This document shows, piece by piece, positions 11,780 to 24,236 of a stretch of 64,000 nt of DNA. The translations under genes were made by a program, and so were the position numbers. Source of the DNA: Nephrocerus scutellatus (lineage: Eukaryota; Arthropoda; Insecta; Diptera; Pipunculidae); assembly GCA_947095585.1 (NCBI GenBank), contig OX352762.1, positions 24,280,669 to 24,344,668 of the forward strand. The letters are read 5' to 3'. Position 1 is the stretch's first letter; each line of letters opens with the position of its first letter. The notes under the pieces were generated by a model. The model saw only the letters and a list, made by a program, of their open reading frames with translations. It was not told where the DNA came from and made no database searches.

Positions 11780-13672
11780 ATGTGCAATGCCCACCTTCGT
11801 CGAATCAAATTCGCCTACGACTAAAAATTGAGACAAAAAATACTACAAATGTAGTAAATTTGTTTGGTCATTCGTGAAAAGAATTAAAAATACAGCCTCT
11901 TTGTCGACTCTAACGCTTATTTATAATGACATTCCAGCTGTCAGCTCTAAGGCCAAGGTCAATCTGTTTGTTGTGCAATTTGCAGATAGCTTCACGCTTC
12001 CAGATTGTGCATTTCTGCCAAACACTATGGGACAGATGTGCGGATGTTGATCGTTCTAATCGGAAAATGCTTTTCCAGGCGGAAGAAAGAAAATAAGTTG
12101 CAACTGCAATGTTGTTGTCGAATGCGGTGTATCTCGCACGCGGTAATGCGGACGCTTCTACATTCGTCCTCGTGCAGTAGCTATAGTTTAATACGACCCA
12201 TTTTCCCCAACAGTTCTGAAGAGGTGTTAATCCAAGCTGGCATTACCATTGCGTAAGCTTTTACATCCATCCTATTCTTCTTGACTCTTCCCGAGATGTT
12301 GGAACACAGCCTCTTTCCAACCTATTAAAAAAAAGGCACTTACTGTAAGATCAATTTCAGGTCAACGCTGATCAATTATCAGCTCATGAAATATCTTGAA
12401 ACTAATGAAATCCTTAGTGACCGGCAGTAAAAATATCTTGGACAGCGTTCTTCCGGTGATTTGATGTCGTATCTCACCGAACGGTGGAACCGTTCTTTGC
12501 ATCAGTTTGGCAAAAGCAAATCTGTTGCACTCGATATTTCCAAGCCCATTGTCAAAATTTGGCACCAAACTCTTTTGTCAAAAATGCGTGCTTTCCTAAA
12601 TCCTGAATTTATTCAAACTTTGCACACTTGTGTATTTTCGATGACAACACTTTCTATTAAAATTTTGGAGCCTCGGGATCTTCGATGGACAACTCTTTTT
12701 GTTAAAATTCGGAAGTGATCGGGCCCCAGAACCGAATATATTTTTTTAAAAAAATTAACCCAACTGTTTTTCTTAATAATCTCTTGTCCATTACATCTAA
12801 TCCGATTCATTCTTTCGCTGATTACAGTAATCTCAGCTTCTCATATTAGTTTAAGGAACGTCACACCTTTCACATGTGGATATCAAACAACTGCGTATGG
12901 TAACACGTGAAATTCTGACCTGGACAGCATAATTAAATGGGGAGAAAACAATCAAGTAGAATTTAACGCGTCCAAAACCCAATGCTGTCTACTGTCGTCT
13001 ATGCGAGTCTTAAATCCACTGCCATCTTGAATGGCACTTGCATCGAAGAAACTGATAAACTCGCAACTCTCGAAAAGCTTCGTTGGAATGACCTCATATT
13101 TACCGTCGATAAAAATGCTGCGAAATGTTTAAGTTTCCTAACACGATACAAGAACTATTTCACTCCCTTTGCTATGGTAACTATAAACAAGGCGATTAAT
13201 CGCACCAAATTTGAGTACAATTGTTATATCTGGTCAGGTGCGCCTAAGACCACCTTGTACCTGCTTGATAGAATACAAAGCGAGCGTTAAAGCTTATCGG
13301 TGAAAAAAACATTGCGAAGTCAGTAGATTCGTTTGAACCTCCCAGGAATGATTCCTGATTGTAACTGTTTTATCGCTTTTTCCACCAGCTACCGATCAAG
13401 TTTCATGCCACCTCTACTTGAATTCAACTGCAATACACGTGGAGCTCTAAATGATCAGCAGTTTGCCCTCAAGCCCATCTGAGGAGGTACAGTTAAGTTC
13501 AGAGATTTGTTCCTCAGTTGTAAAACAAGTATGTGGAATGATCTGCCAACCTATGTCTTTCCACATCGCTGTGATCCACAGGCATGCAAAACACAGGCTC
13601 ATAGACAAATATATAGCAGAGCATTATAAGGGTCCGAAACCTTTTACGCGTGCGCAAATTATAAAATAATGT
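11780..13672 (+). mobile_element. Jockey-like LINE J (copy 1), decayed
   Basis: Plus-strand pieces appear in the order of a LINE ORF2. A linker lies at about 11800-12000. Reverse transcriptase follows at 12370-12600 (LKYLETNEILSD-like region, SGDLMSYLTERWN, SVALDISK, WHQTLLSKMRAF). The catalytic block is near 12786 (SNPIHSFADYSNLS, where the usual FADD has become FADY). The thumb/C-terminal part lies at 12961-13290 (FNASKTQCCLLSS, EKLRWNDLIFTVDKNAAKCL, FEYNCYIWSGAP). The 3' tail CATTATAAGGGTCCGAAACC at 13621 is shared with the other J copies. Frameshifts and stops abound, and a family A segment replaces part of the RT. Confidence 0.75.
12596..12780 (+). repeat. Family A repeat fragment inside LINE J
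   Basis: It carries the ATTTATTCAAACTTTGCACA, CTTCGATGGACAAC and AAGTGATCGGGCCCC blocks of family A. It sits where the RT sequence between the SKMRAF region and the FADD-type motif should be, judged against LINE J copy 2 (36.45-36.62 kb). It is therefore an insertion plus deletion, or a replacement. Confidence 0.6.
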
Positions 13673-14034
13673 CAGCGTGAATTTCTTTCAGAGAAACTGC
13701 GAGTGAAGTTTATTTCCATTCAGTAGCCTGCAAATTTAATGTTAACGCATTTGTATATTTTAAACTATTTAGATTTCATAAAAACACACAACAAATTTTC
13801 AAATTACTTAAATTCTTCGTGGAATTTTCCATTAAATCTACACTTCTACCGTCCGTTTAAATGTTGTATGACATCCCTGATGGAATTAGAAACGGAACTA
13901 TTAAAATTGAATTCTATACAAAAACTTTTGACAGTTCATAAGAGAACTCATGTGAGTTCTATTTTTCACGGTCCCGTTCAACTTGAAACTTTTAGTTTAT
14001 GTACCCATAACAAATTAAATTAAATCAAGTTCGG

Positions 14035-14270
14035 TGGTGGAATCTTGTGATCAATTTGTAGCCCACTTCCGAAATACCGATTTGATTGAAACTTTGCACA
14101 CATGAGTATTTCCGGTGACAGCACTCTATTAAAATTTGCGAGTGATTGGGCCCCGGGGGTCACTTACAAAAATTTTGTTAAAAATTTACCCGATTTTCTT
14201 CAAACTTTGCACACATGGTTAGAGAATTTGCAAGAAAATTTTTAATTTTTATCGGTTTTTTGTAAATGAT
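14035..14270 (+). repeat. Family A repeat (copy 3, short)
   Basis: It starts with a TCTTGTGATCAATTT stretch and a CCCACTTCC block, then one full unit (TTGCACACATGAGTATTTCC, GATTGGGCCCCGGGG, ACCCGATTTTCTTCAAA). It ends in GAGAATTTGC and TTAATTTTTATCGG, the usual terminal block. It has one to one and a half internal units and no ORF. Confidence 0.65.
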
Positions 14271-15989
14271 AAAAACTTATGCCAGATGATTCAACTTAAA
14301 TCTTCTTTGGATTTTAAGATGCCTTGAAAGCAAGCACTTAAATAATTTCTCAACACATTTTTGCACCTAATGTCTTGACTTTGAAATTCTATGACAGCTA
14401 AAGCTTGTGTAAGGAATAGTCATGTGTAAAATACTTTTACTCGTCAGATGCCCTTAAAATCGTTGACTTTGTTTACAATATTTTAACATGTACAAATGTT
14501 GCCAAGGCACATTCCACCCTTTGTTTGTTGGTGTCAATTTGGTGGTAGGTGGCACCAGTCATAATAAACAACCACAACAGCTGATTTCGTTCAAGTGCCG
14601 CCAATAACACCACACGACGCAGCGACCACTATTTAATTATCCACCACCTGCTGTAGTCAGAACACCTACTAAGCAGAGCAGCTGATAAATCAATGAGAAC
14701 GAGACAAGATCTGAGACAGTGCAGCAAGTAACTCGAACCGACCAGATGTTCACCAAAATATGTAAAGAGCTGAGGCTCGACTCTGTTGGATGTTGGATGC
14801 TATTTGTACAAAAAGATGTGCAAATGTGCGAAGAAGATATAAAGATAAAGTAAAGTTGACTTAGAGATGTAATAATTAGAATTATAAAGATAAAATCTGA
14901 ATAAGAAAAAAACCAACTGTTTTTAATTTTTAGGATATTCCAACATGTTATGTTTCTACTTACTAATACATTTAAATTTGAATGAAATATACAATAATTA
15001 TAATGCGAGAACGAAGAACAAAATCATCTAAACATCTATGTTGAGCATCTATACCAACGATGGTTTATGAGCACTCCTCTCAGGTATATGCGTGAAGGGA
15101 TCTTCTTCTGTGAATTTGCAACGGACTTGCATTTTCATTTCATTGACCTTTTTTCAGCACCATAAGGCTACATATATACATACATCTAAAAATATTATCT
15201 ACTACAAAGCAAAGGGCCATCTGCAGAGCCAGCCTGACAACACCTTTGATTCCTATGTTTTTGGTCATTAAAATTTATAAAACTGAAACCTTTAAACTTG
15301 AATGGAACGAAACAATTTATAACAAACGTGTGCTGCATGCTTATCTAACAAAAGCGAAAATTAAATGCTCAACTGACGCTACAAAGGTACAAACGCAGGA
15401 AATACTCTGAGACGTATAGTATATGTACGTCCTTTCTATGCAGGCATTACTTATACATACAAGCATTCTTATATAAACGAATAATAAAACCAACATCTCA
15501 CACACAGCGCAGCATAAATTCACTTCTGCTCGTTAATGACAAGCCACCGAAACAAGGACCTCAGGAACCTAACCTTATGCTCTGTCGTGCTGCGTGCCGC
15601 TGTGTGTTACGGTTGGTTGCTTATTCGTACTCTCGCACACATACTACGATGATTTTATGCATTTGGCTTACGACGATTGCATAAAAGGAATATTTATGCC
15701 AGGGGACGAATGACGCGCACGGTAGGCTAGATCGAATGCAAGGACTATATGGTCAAAATGAAACGACTACCGCCGGAAGTGTATTTATTACGTGAGACGC
15801 AAATGACAAACGCGCAGGAGCGGCGCTTTTGTTACGGTTGTTGGCATATACATATTTATGCGTAAGGAAATGTTCCAGATTTAATACAGTGTCGGATGGA
15901 AATGATGTAAAAATTGCTTTTTCAAATTTTTCAATCAAATTATTGAGCAATCAATTCGACAAGCAGTCGTCCAAACTCAAAGTCGACAG

Positions 15990-16560
15990 CGCATTCGTAT
16001 GCGCACACGTGTTGACGTTGTTAAAAGCGCCTTCAATATCTAGGAATACCGCCATTGTGTACTCCTTGTGGTGAAAGAATTGTTTAATAAAACGTACCAG
16101 TGTGTGCAGAGCTTTTTCTACAGACGTGTTTTTACAACACGCGTGCTAATCTGTTTTATCAATGCGTGTGCGTATGTAGATATCGATCAGTCTTTCCAGT
16201 GTCTTTAACAGGAATGATGAAAACTGATTGGTCTGAGATCCTTCGGACTAACATGCAAGCATTTTCGGCTTTATATATGAAAACAACGTTTACTTCTCTC
16301 CATAAAACTGGAATATGGACCAGATCGGGACAACTCTAAAGAATTGTTGCAAAGGAAGGATAATACCGAAGTCCTTTGCAGCTCGACTGGAATTGTGCCA
16401 TCCGATCCTGCAGATTTGTATGGCTTGAAGCCTTGTAGTGCCCAAACAGTTTATCCTTATTTACCAGATCATTGGAGATAGTTGTACGAGTGTCTGTCCT
16501 ATCAAGATTGACATTACTTGACACATGGGAGCTTCCCGTGAAGTGGGTATCCAAAAGCAG
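15990..16560 (-). mobile_element. R1-like non-LTR reverse transcriptase fragment
   Basis: On the minus strand, 16550-16330 and on to about 16000 read as the amino half of an R1/LOA-type reverse transcriptase: GLRYYPSFATIL, LWREVNVVFI, then VEKALHTLVRF near 16120 and YTMAVFLDIEGAFNNV, with the first catalytic aspartate in LDIEGAF, near 16065. Multiple frames are needed. A related fragment lies at 26150-26720. Only a piece of the element remains. Confidence 0.65.
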
Positions 16561-18299
16561 ATTTTTTTTATAATATGCGCACGCAAAAAGGGGTTCGCAC
16601 CCTAATAATGCCCGGCTATATGCTTGGCACAGTGTGTGCGTTAAGGAAAATGAGGAGAAAAGAGGAGATGTATATGAGCTTGTGTCGTGAATGCTTGTGG
16701 ATCATAGTGATGAGGAAAGACAGAGCTTGACAAAGCATTCCACTTACGTGTTGTACGGCTGAGCGATTCTTCTTTTAAAATAGTCAACGGGCCATCTGCC
16801 AAGTAACAAACAAAAATTACAATTTACAATTACTCGGCAAGTTTGAAAATACGTTCATTGCTAAAGTAAGTCACATATACACAATAATTTTATTTATTTA
16901 TTACAACAAAACGTTTCTTTTTAGTTAGAATTTTGTTAGTCCTATTTACGTTTCCTTCATTTATACTCTCTTATGCTAATGCAGCTTACGCAAATTATTA
17001 ATTTTTTTATTTTGTAAATTGTATACTTTTTTTGATCGCTACTGTAAGAACGAACATATTGCACTCTTGTACACTGTTTAAAATCGTTGATCCTGTCTGA
17101 TGGATCAGATCAGGTATCATCAGGTACCTTACATACATAAAAGTAATGTATGTAGGTTAAAGGCCTTCGAAAAGGACTTAAGTTTGCCAATGAGAGAAAG
17201 GAAGAAAGCATTTAACATTGACTGTGCATTTTACTATATTTTGCTTTGTTGCACGCTACTCACTCGACAGTTCGCGTCGACGCTACTGGCTTGTCTCGTG
17301 CGTGTGACTCCTTCGCAATAGCAAATTCAGACTGCCTTATGTATATATATATACAATATATACACTTTTACATATATGAGGTGTGCAGCTTGTCAAGCAG
17401 GACCCCTTCGAAAATTTGTTTTCCTTAAATGTGTATGGATTTCTAATACATCCTCTTCCTACCAGAAAAGGGACAGCTCGCTTGCACGTGCATGTGTATT
17501 AGTGTAATGCTTGGGTTCTGGCAGAGGGTTTCATGCATTCAATTCCTTCCGTAGCATTTTAGTTTATGCTTTAATCTCATAGAACGATATAAGAGCGAGT
17601 CCTTTTGCTGTTTTTGTTTGTTAACGGTGAAAATGGTACAGGGAATATTACCAAGAAGCACTTTACCAAAGTATTTTCATCCCGAGTGCAGCTTACAATT
17701 AAGGATTACCACAGCTGCTGAGTTTTCCTAGATTAGTTTAAAAGAATATAACACAAATGAAAAACCTTGCGCGCATTTTGGTGCAATATTTATTTACATA
17801 TGTTGTTAATAAAATATTTACAACCGTTTAACACAATTATCGGGCACAAACAAGGAAATAAAGTCTGTGTATGTGTGAGTGTTAGCATTCGTGTTTGTAG
17901 TGATAAAATTAATCCTAATTTAAAAAAAATTACCCAATACAAGAAGTATTGTGCTTTCCTGACGAATATTTACATTGATACGACTACGTAATTGGGGTCT
18001 TCTTCTAAAAAATCCATATCCAAAAGGATATTCTATCAAATAGGACTTGAAGCAGATTCACAATAACCAAAATAAAAAATTAATTTTCTATCATTCATTT
18101 TCTTCCTGATAATAAACACAAAGTGTATCGTACTAATTCTGTTCAATCGTAATTAAAATCAAATTACAAAACTCAAAGATTCATCCGACTGTTGTTGGCT
18201 AAAATCTAAAGGGTTTTCTATTTACAGCGCTTAAATTTTAAATTGAAATAATAAAAACTACTACTTTCACAAATTTTAAAGTAGGAAATATAAATAACA

Positions 18300-18760
18300 T
18301 CATTCAAATGACCGCCACAGCATCGTTCTATAGCGTGGATTATTGCGGCTGTATTTTTAGAGATTTCACATTCGATAACCGCGCCCAACGTAAGAATCCC
18401 GGCATCTGTTTAAATTGGACACGATTTCTCACCAAAGACTCATCAAAAACTTTTATTTTACTTGCCTTGACCCCTGTTTGTCTGTTTTTCCACTACTTTG
18501 AGTCCTTTTTAACCACCTTTCATACGTCTTACAGAGCTTAAATTTTGTGAGTGCCCAATGTAATATTTTATTTTCCGCGTGTGACGTGTGTCAGGTGCGT
18601 TTTGCATGTGGCGCGTGTGATGGGTGGAAGTGTGGTCATTTTCTCGTTTTTTGAGGTCCTTTTTAACCACCTTTCGCACGATCTAAAAGGCTGAAATTTT
18701 GTAAGCAGTTCAATTTCAGGGCCCAATTTTGATATCCCGCGTGTGATGCGTGGAAAAACA
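18300..18760. repeat. Short degenerate tandem repeat
   Basis: The block around CCTTTTTAACCACCTTTC at about 18507 recurs at about 18658 with the same right neighbour (TTAAATTTTGTGAG versus TGAAATTTTGTAAG). This gives a period of about 150 bases. GCGTGTGATG-like strings recur in both units. No coding capacity and no known family are recognised. Confidence 0.45.
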
Positions 18761-18963
18761 ATATCTGTACTTTGAAAAAGTCCCGACCTCAAAAACCGAT
18801 AATTTAGCGGTTATTACCGAATACGATGTAAAAATAAAAGTAGCGTGTGTCGATCTTTATGTACGTATAAGTTTGTACTCGAAACTAAGTTTTTTTTTCA
18901 TTTACTTGTTTCTGATTACTAAATTCAGAAATTCTGTCACTAAATTTTTTTTTTTGAATTCGA

Positions 18964-19248
18964 TATCTCTCTCGATCATTGGAAATTAACAAGGCTACTG
19001 TGCACAGTGGTTCGTGGTTCGAATCCCAGTAACACCAAAAGTATTTTTCACGGTGTCCCACCTCTCGCGAATGGGTGACAAACGTTCCGAAAGGAAATAA
19101 CTTGTCACGGGAAGCTTCTCAATTCGCCGTTCGGATCCGGCCTTAAATTGTAGGTCCCTTCCATTTGTGTCCAAAAATATAAATGCGCAAGAAGCTAGGC
19201 CTTGGACTGTGCGGTCTGTCGTGCCAAATATTATTATTATCTCTCTCG
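18964..19248 (+). mobile_element. tRNA-derived SINE (copy with 11-bp target duplication)
   Basis: TATCTCTCTCG occurs at 18964-18974 and again at 19238-19248, flanking a SINE body. The body has a B-box-like GGTTCGAATCCC (19016-19027) and the family core (CACGGTGTCCCACC, GAAGCTTCTCAATTCGCCGT, GGATCCG). It ends in the 3' part with TTGGACTGTGCGGTCTGTCG and an ATT tail. The tRNA head before the B box is rearranged, and no A box is visible. The duplication and ATT tail are what reverse-transcribed insertion by a LINE would leave. Confidence 0.8.
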
Positions 19249-19549
19249 CTCTGTCGGTACTTTGACAGTTTTTATTGCTGAGCTGAGAGATAGCTGAGAA
19301 TGTTGTCCCAGAATGCAAAAGTACTCACTGACCAGATTGTCAACTATTCTGCAACTCATTACATTAAATAGGGCTATTGTTATGTTGCAGTGCAATAAAT
19401 CTTTGTAGTTTGGTAATAATACTGCGACCTGACTTTACATAATGCCGTAAAAAGTCATCACAAAGTCATCATTTACATTACAACATTTGTTTCTAATTCA
19501 ACAAATTTCTCCTTTAATAAATAGATTGTTTCCATTACCTGTTTGGTAC

Positions 19550-20105
19550 GAGGGCGGGCTGAAAGCACAACGGCATTCCTATTGGATACCCTCCGAATGA
19601 TGCGATTTTTCAAAAAGCCTTCAAAATAGGACTCTGTTTCAGTGATGACGTCCTCATTCGTACCAAATCTCTCGAGCCATTTCTTTAGGTTTGGAAATAG
19701 ATAAAGTCGGAGTGGGCCAAGTTTGGAGAATAAGGTGGATGAGGAATTCGCAATTCATGTAATTTTGCCTGCGGACTTGTGCGCAGTCGCAATGGCTTGT
19801 CTATGGAGTGTTGTGATGGATCCATATTTGGTCCATGGTTACGGTACGGCGCAAAAACTCTTTTTTTGTCGCGCTTGAACATCGCTAAACAGTTGTCACA
19901 TAGTCGTGCTTGTTTCCAAACGAAAGCAAACGCGGCACCCATCTGGCAGATAGCTTCCTCAGTCCCAAATATTCATGCAATATATTCTCCACTCGTTAAC
20001 GTGAAATACTCACCGCCTTAGCAATCTCGCTTACCTTCACTCGTCGATCGTCAATTACCATATTAAGGATTTTATCGACCATTTCTAGTGTTTACCTCTT
20101 TGGAC
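19550..20105 (-). mobile_element. Mariner transposase remnant with internal deletion
   Basis: Minus-strand reading gives VDKILNMVIDDRRVKVSEIA (helix-turn-helix half, about 20080-20025) and ILHEYLGLRKLSARWVPRLL (about 19985-19925). RRTVTMDQIWIHHNTP follows (first aspartate in TMD). After a jump comes KLHELRIPHPPYSPNLAHSD at about 19760-19700 (position of the third acidic residue). The segment that should hold the second catalytic aspartate is missing, and there are stops and frameshifts. The copy cannot encode an active enzyme. Family A sequence follows directly at its 5' side. Confidence 0.75.
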
Positions 20106-20895
20106 GTTCTGGATTTGAAGAAAATCGGGTTAATTTAAAAAAAAAAATGTATGAGGATCACGACCCCGGGGCCCTGGGTCTCCAAAATTTTTACAAAAAG
20201 TGTTGTCTATCGGAGATACACATGTATATAAAATTTGAAGAAAATCAGGCTAATTTTTTAAAAACTTTGTGTGGCCCCTCACACCCGGTGTCCGGGGTCT
20301 CCAAAACAGTATTTTAACAATTTTTATAAAAAATGTATAAAAAAATACCCGATTTTCTTTAAATTTTATACGCATGTGTATCTCCGATGGACAACACTTT
20401 TTGTACAAATTTGGAAGATCGGGGTCGGGGGGCACTCATACAAGTTTTATAAAAAAAATTTATTGGATTTTCTTTAAATTTTATATGCATGTGTATCTCC
20501 GATGAACAACAATTTTTTTTGTAAAAAAAATTTGAAGCGATCGGGCTTTATGGTGGGGGAGCACCCATACAAATTGTTTACAAAATTAACGCGATTTTCT
20601 TCAAATGTTATACGGTATCTCCGATGGACAACCTTTTTTTTTTAAATTTGTTAGCGATCGGGCGCCAGGGTAGGGAGCGCCCATACAAATTTTATAAAAA
20701 AAGGTTGTCCATCGGAGATACCGTATAAAATTTGAAGAAAATCGCGTAAATTTTGTAAACAATTTGTATGGGTGCCCCCCGACCATAGAGCCCGATCGCT
20801 TCAAATTTTTTTTACAAAAAGTGTGGTCGTGGTCGGCAGGCACCCATACAAATTGTTTATAAAATTTACCCGATTTTCTTCAAATTTCATGACAG
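20106..20895. repeat. Family A repeat cluster with orientation flips
   Basis: At least six family A units lie here. Those at about 20110-20290 and 20694-20816 are reversed relative to those at 20330-20641 and 20860-20890. Each unit keeps the [24 protein letters not shown], GTGTATCTCCGATGGACAAC-like and GATCGGG blocks. Two adjacent opposite units form the long hairpin reported separately. Confidence 0.75.
20521..20816. repeat. Long inverted repeat (arms about 121 bp, loop about 52 bp)
   Basis: The left arm 20521-20641 and right arm 20694-20816 are near-perfect reverse complements: GAAGCGATCGGGCTTTATGG on the left against CCATAGAGCCCGATCGCTTC on the right, and CGGTATCTCCGATGGACAAC against GTTGTCCATCGGAGATACCG. 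Mismatches are few. A transcript crossing it, as intron 1 of the downstream gene would, could form a long stem. Confidence 0.8.
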
Positions 20896-21377
20896 TCTCG
20901 TCACAGTTACTCGTTATTTTTAACATCTCCGCTTTTATCGAATAGAAGAAGTTTAGTGAACTTTAGAGTACATGAAAACCAATTAGGAATAAACCAGAAA
21001 CATTCGTCACGTCACCTAAGACAAAAGTCGGTCCTATCCATTGACTTGTTATGTTCAACTACTATAGCAGAAGTTGTAGTTAATAGCATTCGCCTACGTT
21101 TTGGAAACAATTATGGCTTACCAGACTTTTTTTTTTTCATTTTGTAAAGAAAAAATAAACAAATTCTCGAAAAACTCGAGCGAACATTTTTGGTAAAGTT
21201 ATCAAGCTGCGTTTCGTTATTGTGGTTTATTTCTAGCGACTAAGATAAGTTAAAAAGTTGGTTATGTTCTTAGCTAAAGTGTTATGTTTTTTTTACAGAC
21301 TTCTTAAAAATTCCGACCTCTGCAATTCCTTGAGAATTGCTTTCTTACATCACTTCCTTCAGCAAATAAATTAGAAG

Positions 21378-24204
21378 ATGTATTCGCCTGATTCAAAGCA
21401 TATTCCCAGGATAATGGTCTTTCGGCCAACATGGGAAGAATTCAAAGATTTTCCAAAATATGTGGCATATATGGAAACACAGGGAGCACACAAAGCTGGT
21501 CTAGCCAAAGTAAGTGCAATAGAAAATATTAGACATTGAACCTGAATTGTGTTTATTGTTTTAAAAATTTATTTTCTACAGGTTGTTCCACCACCAGAAT
21601 GGGTACCACGTAAACAAGGCTACGATGATTTAGATGCCCTTAATATTACAATCCCTGCGCCGATTTGTCAAGTGGTGACAGGCAAACAGGGTCTCTACCA
21701 ACAGATCAACATTCAGAAGAAACCTCTTACAGTGAAGCAATTTAGCGAGCTTGCCAATACGGAACGTTATCAGCCTCCAAAACACTTTGACTATGAAGAT
21801 TTGGAGCGCAAATACTGGAAGAATATTACATACGTTGCTCCCATATATGGCGCTGATGTTAGTGGGAGTGTTACAGATCCTGAAATGGATGTAAGTTTTG
21901 GTTAAATAATATAATTAATTAGTTCAGTAATTAATTACCTACAACTCCATCTGTTTCAGAGTTGGAACATTAATCGTTTGGGAACGATACTTGACTTTGT
22001 CAACGAAGATTACGGTATTCAAATTGATGGTGTTAATACTGCCTACTTGTACTTTGGCATGTGGAAAACAACATTCGCATGGCATACCGAAGATATGGAT
22101 CTCTATTCTATTAACTACTTGCACTTTGGTGCACCAAAAACGTGGTACGTGGTGCCACCTGAACACGGCCGCAAACTGGAAAAAGTAGCAAATAGTTATT
22201 TTCCGGCAAGCTATCAGAACTGTAATGCATACCTGCGACATAAAATGACGCTTATCAGTCCGCAAATTCTGAAACAGCACGAAGTGCCCGTAAATAAGGT
22301 GTGTGAAATCGAATTGTAATAGAAACGTCTATTCAAATAATACAAACTCTTTTGCTTAATTGTGTTTCAGATTACACAGGAAGCTGGCGAAATCATGATA
22401 ACATTTCCATTTGGCTACCATGCGGGTTTTAATCACGGTTTTAATTGTGCGGAGTCAACAAATTTCGCGATGGAACGATGGATTGAGTATGGCAAACGTG
22501 CTACACAATGTACCTGCAGGTAAGAAAAATCTCTAACCTCAAGTCTGTTGTCTGGGCGTAAATACTAACAGTTTTTGTTTAACTTCCGACAAAAGCAACG
22601 ACATGGTAAAAATCTCAATGGAGACATTTGTAAAGCGTTTTCAACCGGACAAATATGAGTCATGGCTTCAAGGTATGGACATTGGCCAACATCCGGAGGA
22701 TCCACCAAATGCAATAGCAGCGGCTCCTTTACCCTCACATCACGATGTGATGTGCAATAAAAAGTGAGTTCGAACTCATATCCTAGTTTATTTTGTTAAT
22801 TTTAAAAAAAATATAAAATCCATTCTAAATGACATCTTCTTTGGTACTAACTTCTTGTCTTTCTTCTTACATATTAACCGCACATAATGCCCCATAGCAA
22901 TGGGGACAACGTTTTACCATTACATATACTACAAAGAATGAAAAAACAATGTAATCCTACAAAGAAGAAATCCTTCAAGGAACGAAATCCGGATTTGGAT
23001 CTTGATGAAATTCAACTAAATCCAAACATTCCTGACGACGTTAAAGCCGTACTGAAAGAAAGTGTCCTAACTCTTGAGGTAGACGAAGATGAGCCACCAA
23101 TTGTTGAAGAAGAGAATGCTGCGATAAGCCTTCAGTGTACTGCCGAATTGAAAACAAAAAAGGAGCTGCTCGATTACATTGACGATGGTTCAGGTATGTC
23201 AGCGTGACTAAACAAGATAATAATAATATCTCATATAATATTCTTAGCATTTTATCTCAATGTATTATTTTTTTTTAAGATTTTGATGACGATGAAGATT
23301 TTCAAAGACGTAAACAAAAACGAAAATCTGATGCCGACTACGATGACGATTGGTTTGAAAGTAAACGTCGTGCTAATTCTTCTAGCTCATCGCGCAACAG
23401 CAGTAAAGGTCGAAGTCCTAAAGGTAAGGAGTCTCCTGGTGATCCTTCTGGTGCGGCAGCGGCGGCAGCGACAACTACGACCACGTCGTCAAAGCCTCGC
23501 AAATCAGCTGCGTCAGCCAACAAGCAGCGAACGCCGCGCAAAACACCAACGCGGAAAAAGAAGGAAAACAATGGTAGAATCGAATTTCCTTGATTTTTCA
23601 TTGTATTTTTTTTAAATTTTTTGTTTGTTTATGTTTTTTTCTTTTCTTTTTTGGTTTTTCTTTCTCGTTTTCTTTTTACATTATTTCCATAACTCGTTTC
23701 ATCGTTTTGTTTCACACAGAATCGCCGGTAACCTCACCAAACAACGGTGCAAAATCTGCACATATACACAATGCAGAAGTTGTTCGCAAACTCAACGAAC
23801 AATTACTTTCCGAATATCCATCGTTGCAATTTATAAATCCAACTCGTAAATTTGAAGGCAGAATTCCAACTATTAAAAAGACAACGCCAACAGAGACTCC
23901 TGCGACGAATACAACGTCAGCGACGACTGCATTCGGAACTTTCACAGCATCGACTACACAGGAAAATCGTATTATCCAATCGCCAATCTTGTGTGCAACG
24001 TCGTCTTCATCATCATCGGTAGCGGGGGTGACGACGTTGAGCAATCAGCATCGTGAAGCTACATCCGCATCGTTAACGTCATTATCTAGTCAAAATATAA
24101 TACAGCATCAACAACAACAGGAGCAGCAACAACAACAACAGCAACAACAAGAACAACAGCAACAACAGCAACAACAGCAACAACAACAGCAACAACAGCA
24201 ACAA

Positions 24205-24236
<32 letters not shown>

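Larger units (their letters stand above)
3855..21298 (+). other. Large putative first intron filled with transposon debris
   Basis: If 3060-3854 is the first exon, this is intron 1. Recognisable content is listed separately: SINE, RTE, mariner, LINE J, R1-like fragments and family A repeats. The stretches 3855-4800, 9071-11300, 13680-14030, 14271-15990 and 16600-18300 are AT-rich, and I see no gene, RNA gene or clear repeat in them beyond short microsatellites, such as (CA)n near 8250 and (TA)n near 17340. Regulatory elements could be present but cannot be identified from one sequence. Confidence 0.35.

Noticed and set aside
13739..14023. 94-residue open frame
   Set aside because: Low-complexity AT-rich text downstream of a LINE tail, no motif, no splice signals.
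22000..22280. Antisense frame across the JmjC exon
   Set aside because: The sense strand encodes the conserved iron-binding core; the antisense frame is incidental.
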